From the NCBI GenBank assembly GCA_015063845.1, contig SVTJ01000009.1, positions 1 through 64,000 of the forward strand: DNA of 64,000 nucleotides, in the 5' to 3' direction. Shown here in pieces: positions 27,568-35,846 of the stretch. Below the pieces are notes generated by a model that saw only the letters and a list, made by a program, of their open reading frames with translations, did not search any database and was not told the DNA's origin. This stretch comes from Oscillospiraceae bacterium. Its GTDB lineage: Bacteria > Bacillota > Clostridia > Oscillospirales > CAG-272. The position numbers were made by a program, and so were the translations under genes. Numbering within the stretch: position 1 is the stretch's first letter; every line of letters starts with the position of its first letter.

Positions 27568-28650
27568 TTATTTGTTTATCCAGGAGCTTGCCGCGCAAAA
27601 CTCCTCTATCTGCTTATCCATACAGTCCGCAACGCTCTTGCCGTCACGCATGGTCTTTGACCATTCAACGGTCGCGCCGATCGCACCGTCAAGATTCCAT
27701 ACGGGCTTCCAGCCGAACACTGTCTTCAGCTTGGAGCAATCGAGCTTGAGGAAGTTTGCCTCGTGAGGACCGCCGTCATAGCGGTTTATCCACTTCATTC
27801 CCTCTCCCCACTTGTTGCAGAACAGATCAACGAGCGCTCCCGTCTGGAAACAGTCGCAATCGTCGGGACCTACGTTGTAGTATCCCGCATACTTTCCGTC
27901 CTCATACTGCATCTGCGCGATCATAAGATATGCGCAAACGGGCTCGAGAACGTGCTGATAAGGACGCGTGGAATGAGGATTTCTCACCACGATATCTCTC
28001 TTATCGAAAGCCGCTCTTACGCAGTCGGGGATAATTCTGTCATTCGCAAAATCTCCTCCGCCGATAACGTTACCCGCACGAGCTGTGGATATAGCTATCT
28101 TTCCGTCCGCAAAGAACGAATCCTTATAGCTGTGAGTTACAAGCTCAGAGCAGGACTTGGAATTAGAGTACGGATCAAAGCCGTCAAGCGGCTCGTTCTC
28201 TCTGTAGCCCCACTCCCACTCGTTGTTCTTATATACCTTATCGGTCGTAACATTAAGGAACGACTTTACGCAATCCGTAAGTCTTACGCACTCAAGTATA
28301 TTGACCGTACCCATAACGTTAGTCTCATAGGTATATCTCGGAAGCTTATAGCTGTCTCTGACTATGGGCTGTGCCGCAAGATGAAGAACTATCTCGGGCT
28401 GCGCCTCGTCAAAGCAAGCCTTAAGAGCATCAAAATCTCTGATATCTCCGATAACGGAGTTCATACCCTCTGCGATGTCCGCCATATCAAACAGTGCGGG
28501 CTCGGTGGGGGGGGTGAGCGAATAGCCCGTGACTATCGCGCCCGCATTCTTGAGCACCTTGCACATCCACGAGCCCTTAAAGCCCGTATGACCTGTGACA
28601 AGCACTCTTTTTCCTTTATAAAAGCTAAGATCCAACATCAGTCTTCCCAC
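27568..28650 (-). CDS. rfbG: CDP-glucose 4,6-dehydratase
   Basis: FYKGKRVLVTGHTGFKGSWMCKVL; DRIIPDCVRAAF; overlaps rfbF. Confidence 0.93.
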   Translation of the reverse strand: MGRLMLDLSFYKGKRVLVTGHTGFKGSWMCKVLKNAGAIVTGYSLTPPTEPALFDMADIAEGMNSVIGDIRDFDALKACFDEAQPEIVLHLAAQPIVRDSYKLPRYTYETNVMGTVNILECVRLTDCVKSFLNVTTDKVYKNNEWEWGYRENEPLDGFDPYSNSKSCSELVTHSYKDSFFADGKIAISTARAGNVIGGGDFANDRIIPDCVRAAFDKRDIVVRNPHSTRPYQHVLEPVCAYLMIAQMQYEDGKYAGYYNVGPDDCDCFQTGALVDLFCNKWGEGMKWINRYDGGPHEANFLKLDCSKLKTVFGWKPVWNLDGAIGATVEWSKTMRDGKSVADCMDKQIEEFCAASSWINK

Positions 28651-29420
28651 TTCTTCCAGGGAGCTTCACCGCTCAACCAGATTTTTTCAAGATCGTCTCT
28701 GTCCTTCTGCATATCCATGCACTGCCAGAAGCCGTCATGTCTGAACGCCATAAGCTCGCCGTCCTTTGCAAGGTTCTCAAGAGGAGCCTTCTCAAATACG
28801 GTGCTGTCGCCATCTATATAATCAATGACCTTGGGGTCAAGTACCATAAATCCGCCGTTGATCGGGTTACCGTCCGAATCTCTCTTCTCTCTGAAAGAGG
28901 ATATCTGGCTGTCCTTACCCATCTTGATAACGCCGAAACGCTGACCTGCGTTAACGACCGTCATAGTAGCGAGCTTTCCGTGTGACTTGTGGAACTCAAC
29001 AAGCTCCGCAATGTTAACATCCGAAACACCGTCACCGTACGTGAGCAGGAAGGGCTCGTTATCAAGATACTTCTTTACTCTCTTGATACGTCCGCCTGTC
29101 ATTGTGTGAAGACCCGTATCAGCTACCGTTACCTTCCACTGCTCGGTGTGTGTTTTATGTACCTTCATCTTATCTGCACCCGTTGTAAAATCAAAGGTGA
29201 CGTCAGATGTACGGATAAAGTAGTCGTTAAAGAAGTCTTTTATAACGTTCTGCTTATAGCCACAGCAGATAACGAACTCATTAAATCCGTAAGACGAATA
29301 GTATTTCATTATGTGCCAAAGTATAGGCATTCCGCCGATTTCGATCATAGGCTTAGGCTTAAGATGGGATTCCTCGGAAATACGTGTTCCAAATCCACCT
29401 GCAAGTATTACAACCTTCAT
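28638..29420 (-). CDS. rfbF: Glucose-1-phosphate cytidylyltransferase
   Basis: MKVVILAGGFGTRISEESHLKPKPMIEIGGMPILWHIMKYYSSYGFNEFVICCGYKQ. Confidence 0.95.
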   Translation of the reverse strand: MKVVILAGGFGTRISEESHLKPKPMIEIGGMPILWHIMKYYSSYGFNEFVICCGYKQNVIKDFFNDYFIRTSDVTFDFTTGADKMKVHKTHTEQWKVTVADTGLHTMTGGRIKRVKKYLDNEPFLLTYGDGVSDVNIAELVEFHKSHGKLATMTVVNAGQRFGVIKMGKDSQISSFREKRDSDGNPINGGFMVLDPKVIDYIDGDSTVFEKAPLENLAKDGELMAFRHDGFWQCMDMQKDRDDLEKIWLSGEAPWKKWED

Positions 29421-29556
29421 GTCTAAATACCTTTCTTGTATTCAACTTTTTTATTTTCCGCAGTATTCTGCAGCTGATTTATTATACCATATAACCATTC
29501 TTTTGTCAACACATTGACAAATAATTTGTCGAATTGGCTAAAATGACAACTGCCGT

Positions 29557-30174
29557 TTATTTTGGCGCGCTTGTGAGCGAGTTTTGCTTGGCTGCGGCTC
29601 TGTGACGACGCAATATTTTTTCAAAAGTTTTTGGAGTAACCATTCGTTTTCCAAAAATTTTCTGCCCCTCAACGATAGGCTCTCGTTGATCTGGGCGGTC
29701 TACGTACACACGGTCGTTCTCGGGATAATACAGCAAAATAAATTCAAGTTCTTTTGTCTTTTTTACCCTGAAATTACATCTTGTAACGGGCACCGACCTC
29801 GGCTTACCCGTCACCACGTATTTTTCTTCGGCAGACAGCCCCCCCGGCACGACGTAGCTCTCGCAGACAGTTCCGTCCTTGTTGATAACCAGAGTGCGGT
29901 CGGGCTTTTTGGCCGACCAAAGCTTTATGACGTATGCCCGTTCGCTGTTCTCAATGAGTATATCGTATTTGTCGGCAAAATTCGTTGAAAAGCACACCCA
30001 TTTATGGAGAGGGCGGACACGGTATCCGCACAGCTCGGCAGTCTTATATAAATGTCGCAGCATCTTATAGCGTTTGAACGCGGTCACGGCGTACGGAAAC
30101 AGCAATATCGCCGCGACAAAAACGGGTGACAAAAAGAATAACGCTATCACCACGGGAATAATTACGATTATCAT
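29557..30174 (-). CDS. Hypothetical membrane-anchored protein
   Basis: ~205 aa; two N-terminal TMs; AAAGGAG RBS supports ATG at 30174. Confidence 0.6.
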   Translation of the reverse strand: MIIVIIPVVIALFFLSPVFVAAILLFPYAVTAFKRYKMLRHLYKTAELCGYRVRPLHKWVCFSTNFADKYDILIENSERAYVIKLWSAKKPDRTLVINKDGTVCESYVVPGGLSAEEKYVVTGKPRSVPVTRCNFRVKKTKELEFILLYYPENDRVYVDRPDQREPIVEGQKIFGKRMVTPKTFEKILRRHRAAAKQNSLTSAPK

Positions 30175-30307
30175 TTCTGCTCCTTTCAAAGATGTCCTTT
30201 ATATATTCTACCACAAATACGCCCGATTGTAAATGACTAAGTGTTGATTTTTCTACCCTTTTAAAAAATCAAATGTTTTGATACGTGCTTTTTCGGCAAG
30301 CAAAAAA

Positions 30308-30350
30308 ACAAATGGGGAGCTTTTCCATAAGAAAGCTCCCCATTTTTGTA
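30308..30350. terminator. Bidirectional intrinsic terminator
   Basis: AAATGGGGAGCTTT-tccataag-AAAGCTCCCCATTTTT. Confidence 0.7.
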
Positions 30351-30354
30351 TTCG

Positions 30355-30966
30355 TCAGTCCTTGCTTATGACCTTTTTCTGCCAAGATTTCTTTTGGCAT
30401 TCGGGACATTTCATATATCTGGTTCTTCCCATATGCATCGCAAAGAACACGCTCTTAAACTTCGGCACGTACTTATGACCGCATATACGGCACTCGTAAT
30501 ATCCCGCTGTCTGCTCTATCCTTATCAAAAAAGGAATTGCCACCAAAATGGGGATCATACCTATCAAAATAAGCACTATCCTCAACCAATCCGCGATCTG
30601 CGCGTATGCGGCAATAACACACGCCGAAAGCATAATTCCTACGAACACTACGCCCATCAATATCTCTATTCGTAAAAGTCTCTTGTCTGCCTCTTGCTTT
30701 TGCTTTACTGTTTCAAGCAGATTCTTTTCCAATTCCTTGTTGTAATTTTCCATCAAAACTACCTTCCCACATAATAGATCGTTTACTGTTATTCCAAGAA
30801 TATCACAAAGCTCAAGCATTATAGAAGAATCGGGCATTGCCTTTCCCGTCTCCCATTTTGACACGGCTCTGTCGGTGATATTCAGCTTTTCCGCCAACTG
30901 CATCTGTGTAAGTCCCACGCTCTTTCTGCGCTCTGCAATAAAGCGTCCTATTTTTATCTGGTCCAT
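30355..30966 (-). CDS. XRE-family HTH regulator with TM helices and zinc-ribbon tail
   Basis: IGRFIAERRKSVGLTQMQLAEKLNITDRAVSKWETGKAMPDSSIMLELCDILGITVNDLL; YECRICGHKYVP...YMKCPECQKKSW. Confidence 0.88.
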   Translation of the reverse strand: MDQIKIGRFIAERRKSVGLTQMQLAEKLNITDRAVSKWETGKAMPDSSIMLELCDILGITVNDLLCGKVVLMENYNKELEKNLLETVKQKQEADKRLLRIEILMGVVFVGIMLSACVIAAYAQIADWLRIVLILIGMIPILVAIPFLIRIEQTAGYYECRICGHKYVPKFKSVFFAMHMGRTRYMKCPECQKKSWQKKVISKD

Positions 30967-31077
30967 CTTTGCGACCTCCTCTCACGTAAAAGTATATCTC
31001 TCCGCCTCAAAAAAGTCTACATACCGTTGGTTGAGTGGGGATGTTTTGTTATCAAACCATCGGTTGAACACTTAGCT

Positions 31078-31281
31078 TTAATCGGGCTGCTGACCGTCAT
31101 GAGCAAGCCATCTGCATTCGGTCAGCTCCATATTTGTAAAAGTTGCCTTGAACGACGAATCCTCGGGGCTGCAAGCGTAAATACCAAAGCTCACCTGTCC
31201 GTTTCCGTTTAACATATGACAGACACGCATTTGTTTGAATTTCACTCCGTCGTCCGAGCATTCTATGCAATAGTCGTCCTC
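31078..31281 (-). pseudogene. 3' fragment of a DUF1349-family protein
   Basis: Manual translation EDDYCIECSDDGVKFKQMRVCHMLNGNGQVSFGIYACSPEDSSFKATFTNMELTECRWLAHDGQQPD*; no start codon, begins directly after the acetyltransferase stop. Confidence 0.65.
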
Positions 31282-31908
31282 TCAATATCCGCTATTTACT
31301 ATATTTTCCCACGCCTCGTCGTCTATATCCTCGTCGCGGAACAGCTTGCGCCTATCGTCCTCGGTTATCTTGCGGATAACTCTGCAAGGATTTCCCACGG
31401 CTACGCACCAATCCGGGATATCCTTCGTCACCACGCTGCCCGCGCCTATGACAGTATTGCTGCCTATATGCACACCGGGACAAATGACGGTATTTCCGCC
31501 TATCCACACGTTGTCTCCGATGCTTATCGCCTTGCCGTACTCATACGCCGAATTGCGCGTGGTCGGGTATATCGGATGTCCTGCCGTGTATATCGCCACG
31601 TTGGGAGCAAGCAGACAGTTGTCACCGATAGTGACCTTCGCAACGTCGATTATCGTGCAGTTGTAATTGGCAAAAAAGTTCTTGCCCACCTCTATATGCG
31701 TGCCGTAATCACAGTAAAAGGGCGGATTGATAAACGCCCCCTCGGAGCGTCCGAGAAGTTGCTTTACAACTACCGAGATACCGTTAAAATCACTTCTGTC
31801 CATAAAATTCAGCTTTTGAAGTATCCTGCGGCACTTTGCTTGCTCGTCCATTACCGCTTTATCCGAAATATAAGCAAGCTCCTTGTCTCTGCGTTCTATA
31901 TTATCCAT
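31282..31908 (-). CDS. Sugar O-acetyltransferase (maltose/galactoside acetyltransferase, LbH)
   Basis: PPFYCDYGTHIEVGKNFFANYNCTIIDVAKVTIGDNCLLAPNVAIYTAGHP hexapeptide repeats. Confidence 0.93.
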   Translation of the reverse strand: MDNIERRDKELAYISDKAVMDEQAKCRRILQKLNFMDRSDFNGISVVVKQLLGRSEGAFINPPFYCDYGTHIEVGKNFFANYNCTIIDVAKVTIGDNCLLAPNVAIYTAGHPIYPTTRNSAYEYGKAISIGDNVWIGGNTVICPGVHIGSNTVIGAGSVVTKDIPDWCVAVGNPCRVIRKITEDDRRKLFRDEDIDDEAWENIVNSGY

Positions 31909-31921
31909 TATTTCACTCCGT

Positions 31922-32521
31922 TCAGTTCACATCTTTATAAAAGGGATAGCTCGTTTTATCCGCTTCACTTATCTCGCGCATAACTCTGCACGGAACACCG
32001 ACAGCCACCACGTTGGCGGGTATCGATTTTGTCACCACGCTTCCCGCGCCAATAACGGTGTTATCGCCTATCTCAACACCCGCGAGTATGACAGAGCCTG
32101 CCCCGATCCACACGTTGTTTCCGACGGTAATGGGCTTGGCTATCTCAACGCCCGCACGTCGCAGCTCGGGGTCGATGGCATGCTCAGCGGTAGTAAAGCA
32201 GCAGTTTGGAGCTATGAACACGTTATCGCCAAAGGTGACCTTCGCTCCGTCCGTTATTATAAGTCCGTGATTTGAATAAAAGTAATCCCCAACGCTTATA
32301 TTATAGCCGTAATCACACCAGAACGGCGGTGTGATGACCGTTTCCTTTCCCATTTCCCCAAGCAGCTCGGAAAGTATCTCGGTCTGCGCTTCCCTATCGT
32401 TTGGTGACAGCTGATTGTATTTGAAGCATTTTTCCTTTCCCTTGCGTATCTCCGCTTCATACGCAGGGTTATAGCAGCCCTGAAAAAAACAGTTTATAGG
32501 AACTATCGGCTTTTCGCTCAT
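31922..32521 (-). CDS. Sugar O-acetyltransferase (LacA/Maa-like)
   Basis: PPFWCDYGYNISVGDYFYSNHGLIITDGAKVTFGDNVFIAPNCCFTTAEHAI; AAGGAG RBS supports start at 32521 within the longer ORF. Confidence 0.92.
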   Translation of the reverse strand: MSEKPIVPINCFFQGCYNPAYEAEIRKGKEKCFKYNQLSPNDREAQTEILSELLGEMGKETVITPPFWCDYGYNISVGDYFYSNHGLIITDGAKVTFGDNVFIAPNCCFTTAEHAIDPELRRAGVEIAKPITVGNNVWIGAGSVILAGVEIGDNTVIGAGSVVTKSIPANVVAVGVPCRVMREISEADKTSYPFYKDVN

Positions 32522-32645
32522 AATGTACTTCTCCTTCTTCGTATTATCTGACGCTTTGATTATAGCATAAAAACGGCAAAAAGTAAATAGGACGGCGGGG
32601 TTTTTACAAATTGAGCCGCCCCGAGATTCCACTCGCCTGTGGCTC

Positions 32646-32770
32646 GTGCTTTTCCGTCGTGTCATCCTGAGCGTAGCGAAGCGGAGCCGAACTGCGAAGC
32701 AGCGTCAAACAAAGTGCAGACGGGATCTTCAACGGAAAAGTTCGACAAGCTCAGAATGACACGGAGCGGC
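32646..32770. repeat. Dispersed TGTCATCCTGAGC-type inverted repeat
   Basis: CCGTCGTGTCATCCTGAGC ... GCTCAGAATGACACGGAGCGG flanks of an imperfect palindrome. Confidence 0.6.
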
Positions 32771-32775
32771 AAAAA

Positions 32776-32805
32776 ACAGCACCCACTGAAAAGTGAGTGC
32801 TGTTT
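32776..32805. terminator. Hairpin terminator next to the duplicated rpsI tail
   Basis: ACAGCACCCACT-gaaa-AGTGAGTGCTGTTTT. Confidence 0.6.
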
Positions 32806-32807
32806 TG

Positions 32808-32848
32808 TATCGAAATAATCGCCGTGAGGCTGTAATTATCTCTTCGAG
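32808..32848 (-). repeat. Duplicate of rpsI 3' end and downstream flank (putative att half)
   Basis: tatcgaaataatCgccgtGaggcTGTaattatctcttcgag matches 33611-33651 at 36 of 41 positions by eye. Confidence 0.65.
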
Positions 32849-32970
32849 TTTTAAGAACACTGTTTGATATCGTGAATATCGTGAGTATCGCCCTATAAAG
32901 TATTGCACCAAATTTGCACCAAGATCACACCAACATTCAACGCTGTTCTACTCGAAAAATTGGAATTTGC

Positions 32971-33297
32971 TTACTTGTCAATAAATTTGACAGCAGTGCC
33001 ATATACAATAACCTCTGCAGCTCCCTGCATAACGGCAGAGGATGCATAACGAATATTCACAACAGCATCGGCTCCAAGTGATTCGGCTTCTTCAACCATT
33101 CTTTTTGTAGCAAGTGCTCTTGCTTCGTTCATCATCTCGTTGTATGATTTCAGTTCTCCGCCCACTAAGGTTTTAAAACTCTGTGAAATATCCTTTCCAA
33201 TGTGCTTAGACTGAATTGTACTTCCTTTCACGAGTGATAGCGTTTCTAACTCTTTGCCGCTAATGTAATCAGTATTTACTAATATCATCTTCTTCAC
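32971..33297 (-). CDS. YbjQ/UPF0145 family protein
   Basis: 108 aa; TLSLVKGSTIQSKHIGKDI...ALATKRMVEEAESLGADAVVNIRYASSAVMQGAAEVIVYGTAVKF. Confidence 0.9.
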   Translation of the reverse strand: MKKMILVNTDYISGKELETLSLVKGSTIQSKHIGKDISQSFKTLVGGELKSYNEMMNEARALATKRMVEEAESLGADAVVNIRYASSAVMQGAAEVIVYGTAVKFIDK

Positions 33298-33529
33298 CTT
33301 TCCTTATCTCGTTAATTCTTTCTATGCAAACCTTGACTATTAACACCGACAATGCCAAGGGTAGGATACCCAAAGCATATTTCCATATACCCGGAAGCAG
33401 TGTAATCAAAAAGCCAAAGTAAACAACGTAATAGAGTATCATAATGACCGAAACCACAATTGGTGCAATCATTTTCTTCCTATGGGGGTTCATTTTTATT
33501 ACCTCGCTTACAAATTCAAGTTCATCCAT
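33269..33529 (-). CDS. Small two-TM membrane protein
   Basis: 86 aa; two hydrophobic segments; overlaps YbjQ gene start. Confidence 0.5.
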   Translation of the reverse strand: MDELEFVSEVIKMNPHRKKMIAPIVVSVIMILYYVVYFGFLITLLPGIWKYALGILPLALSVLIVKVCIERINEIRKGEEDDISKY

Positions 33530-33587
33530 TGATCATATTATATCATAAAAGCCCCGAATTGTCAAGAAAATACAAAAACAAAAAGCT

Positions 33588-33609
33588 CTGACGAAGCAGA
33601 GCTTTTTGT
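33588..33609. terminator. rpsI intrinsic terminator
   Basis: AAAAGCTCTG-acgaag-CAGAGCTTTT with flanking A/T runs. Confidence 0.7.
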
Positions 33610-33638
33610 ATATCGAAATAATTGCCGTAAGGCACAAA

Positions 33639-34040
33639 TTATCTCTTCGAGAACTGAGGTGCACGACGTGCTGCCTTGAGTCCGTACTTCTTTCTTTCCT
33701 TCATACGAGGGTCACGAGTGAGGAAGCCTGCTGCCTTGAGAGCGGGCTTGTAGTTCTCGTCTGCCTGTACGAGTGCTCTTGCGAGACCGTGGCGGATAGC
33801 GCCTGCCTGTCCCGAAAGTCCACCGCCGTTAACGGTAGCGATGATGTCAAACTTACCCTCTGTTGCTGTTGCTCCGAAGGGCTGGTTTACGATGAGCTTG
33901 AGTGTCTCGAGACCGAAATACTCGTCGATGCTCTTCTTATTGATGGTGATAACACCTGTGCCGGGTACTATGCGTACACGTGCAACGGATTTCTTTCTTC
34001 TACCTGTTCCGTAGAAATAAGGCTTAGAGCTTGTATACAT
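33639..34040 (-). CDS. rpsI: 30S ribosomal protein S9
   Basis: [20 protein letters not shown] ... [14 protein letters not shown]. Confidence 0.97.
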   Translation of the reverse strand: MYTSSKPYFYGTGRRKKSVARVRIVPGTGVITINKKSIDEYFGLETLKLIVNQPFGATATEGKFDIIATVNGGGLSGQAGAIRHGLARALVQADENYKPALKAAGFLTRDPRMKERKKYGLKAARRAPQFSKR

Positions 34041-34054
34041 TCTTTGCTACCTCC

Positions 34055-34486
34055 TTACTTAACTTCAACTGTCTCGGGCTTCTGCGCTGCGTGAGCGTGC
34101 TCTGCGCCTGCATAAACCTTAAGTCTTGTTGCGGACTTTGCACCGATGGAGTTGTGGGGGAGCATTCCCTTTACTGCAAGCTCCATTGCGAGCTCAGGCT
34201 TTGTAGCCATAAGTGTCTTGTACTGTACTTCCTTGAGACCGCCGATGTATCCGCTGTGTCTGCGGTAGTACTTCTGCTCAAGCTTCTTTCCTGTGAGAAC
34301 TGCCTTCTCTGCGTTGATAATGATAACGAACTCACCGCAATCTACGTGAGGGGTGAACTCGGGGCGATGCTTGCCGCGAAGAATGTTTGCAGCTGCAACT
34401 GCGGTCTTACCCATGGGCTTACCTGCAGCGTCAATTACATACCACTTGCGCTCAAGCGTTTCAACTTTTGCCATGTAGGTTGACAT
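34055..34486 (-). CDS. rplM: 50S ribosomal protein L13
   Basis: [77 protein letters not shown]. Confidence 0.97.
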   Translation of the reverse strand: MSTYMAKVETLERKWYVIDAAGKPMGKTAVAAANILRGKHRPEFTPHVDCGEFVIIINAEKAVLTGKKLEQKYYRRHSGYIGGLKEVQYKTLMATKPELAMELAVKGMLPHNSIGAKSATRLKVYAGAEHAHAAQKPETVEVK

Positions 34487-34532
34487 TGTCAATTTCCTCC
34501 AAATTTTTGAGTTTTATTTTTCATACTCGCAT

Positions 34533-34561
34533 ATTATACCACGCTACTCTTCCCTTGTCAA
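34533..34561 (-). promoter_or_regulatory. Consensus sigma70 promoter for rplM-rpsI
   Basis: TTGACA - 17 bp - TATAAT on minus strand, both hexamers perfect. Confidence 0.85.
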
Positions 34562-34748
34562 TACCTTTTTTGAAAAAAGTTTTAAAATTTTAATTTAGAT
34601 ACCCGCAAGCTCCGTTTTTCTCGCAAAACGACCCATTTTCCTCTCAAATCCTTTTTTGCGGTCACAATTTTTTAACAGCTGTTTGTAATAACCTTATTCA
34701 CGTCGGCATACATTTTAATATCACAAGATACGGAGGTTAAAGTCACAG

Positions 34749-35699
34749 ATGACAAACAGCTACCGCCCCGAGGGCTATTTATTCGGTACAAGAGAAAACA
34801 GAGACTATATTTCGAGCAAGGCAGGCCTTGAGAGGGCTATGGACGAGGGGAGGATACTTGAAGCGAGCGTTATGCTTTGCGACAGCAGGATGCGGCTTCA
34901 CGTTGATCTTTACGGCATAACGGGTATTATCGACAAATCCGAGGCTGTTTACTCGCACGACAGCCGCGCCGTCAAGGAGATTGCCATAATAACACGCGTC
35001 GGCAAGCCCGTTTGCTTCAAGGTGATGGGCTTTGCGGTAGAGGACGGACGCGAGGTGGCTATACTTTCCCGACGCGAGGCGCAAAAGGAATGCGCGAGCT
35101 TTTATCTATCTGACGTCATTGAGGGAGATATCGTCGAGGCAAAGGTAACTCATCTTGACAACTTCGGCGCGTTTGTAGACATTGGCTGCGGTATCGTTTC
35201 CCTGCTCTCCATCGATTGCATATCGGTATCTCGAATATCTCACCCGTCAGACAGACTGTCGGTCGGAGACAAGATATTCACGGTGATAAAGAGCATCGAC
35301 CGACACAGCGGCAGAATATTCGTCAGTATGCGCGAGCTGCTTGGCACGTGGGAGCAAAACGCGCGTGAATTTGAGGTTGGACAGACGGTCGCTGGAATCG
35401 TGAGAAGTATAGAGCCATACGGTGTTTTCGTTGAGCTCTCTCCAAATCTCGCGGGGCTCGCGGAGCTCAAAGACGGAAGCGACGGAGATATCGCCCATGT
35501 AGGAGAATACGCCGCGGTCTACATAAAGAGCATTTTGCCCGACAAAATGAAGGTAAAGCTCGTGCTCATCGACAGCTATCACGGTGACATTCCTCAGCAA
35601 AGGCTCAAATATTATATTGATTGTAACGAGGTAACGCACATCAACAAATGGAGATATTCTCCCCCGTCGGCAAGTAAGATAATAGAGACTGTGTTTTAG
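34749..35699 (+). CDS. S1 RNA-binding domain protein (ribosomal S1-like)
   Basis: 316 aa; EGDIVEAKVTHLDNFGAFVDIGCGIVSLL; VGQTVAGIVRSIEPYGVFVELSPNLAGLAEL. Confidence 0.88.
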   Translation: MTNSYRPEGYLFGTRENRDYISSKAGLERAMDEGRILEASVMLCDSRMRLHVDLYGITGIIDKSEAVYSHDSRAVKEIAIITRVGKPVCFKVMGFAVEDGREVAILSRREAQKECASFYLSDVIEGDIVEAKVTHLDNFGAFVDIGCGIVSLLSIDCISVSRISHPSDRLSVGDKIFTVIKSIDRHSGRIFVSMRELLGTWEQNAREFEVGQTVAGIVRSIEPYGVFVELSPNLAGLAELKDGSDGDIAHVGEYAAVYIKSILPDKMKVKLVLIDSYHGDIPQQRLKYYIDCNEVTHINKWRYSPPSASKIIETVF

Positions 35700-35714
35700 T
35701 CATAAATTAGGACA

Positions 35715-35753
35715 CGTCATCCGTCGTCTGCGAAGCAGATGACGGATGACGTA
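35715..35753. repeat. Near-perfect 39-nt palindrome
   Basis: ACGTCATCCGTCGTCTGC-gaa-GCAGATGACGGATGACGT, preceded by taaattagga. Confidence 0.55.
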
Positions 35754-35812
35754 TCTCACCGATAAAGCCTACGTTACCACAAAGGCAAGAGAGATAACAA
35801 AGCAAAAATAAA

Positions 35813-35846
35813 AGCAGCTGCTTCGATCTGATCGAAGCAGCTTTTT
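35813..35846. terminator. Bidirectional terminator between convergent S1-like and pcrA genes
   Basis: AGCTGCTTCGATC-TGATCGAAGCAGCT-TTTTTTT. Confidence 0.75.

Noticed and set aside
27763-28821. 352-aa plus-strand ORF
   Set aside because: Antisense to rfbG and rfbF; no domain signal.
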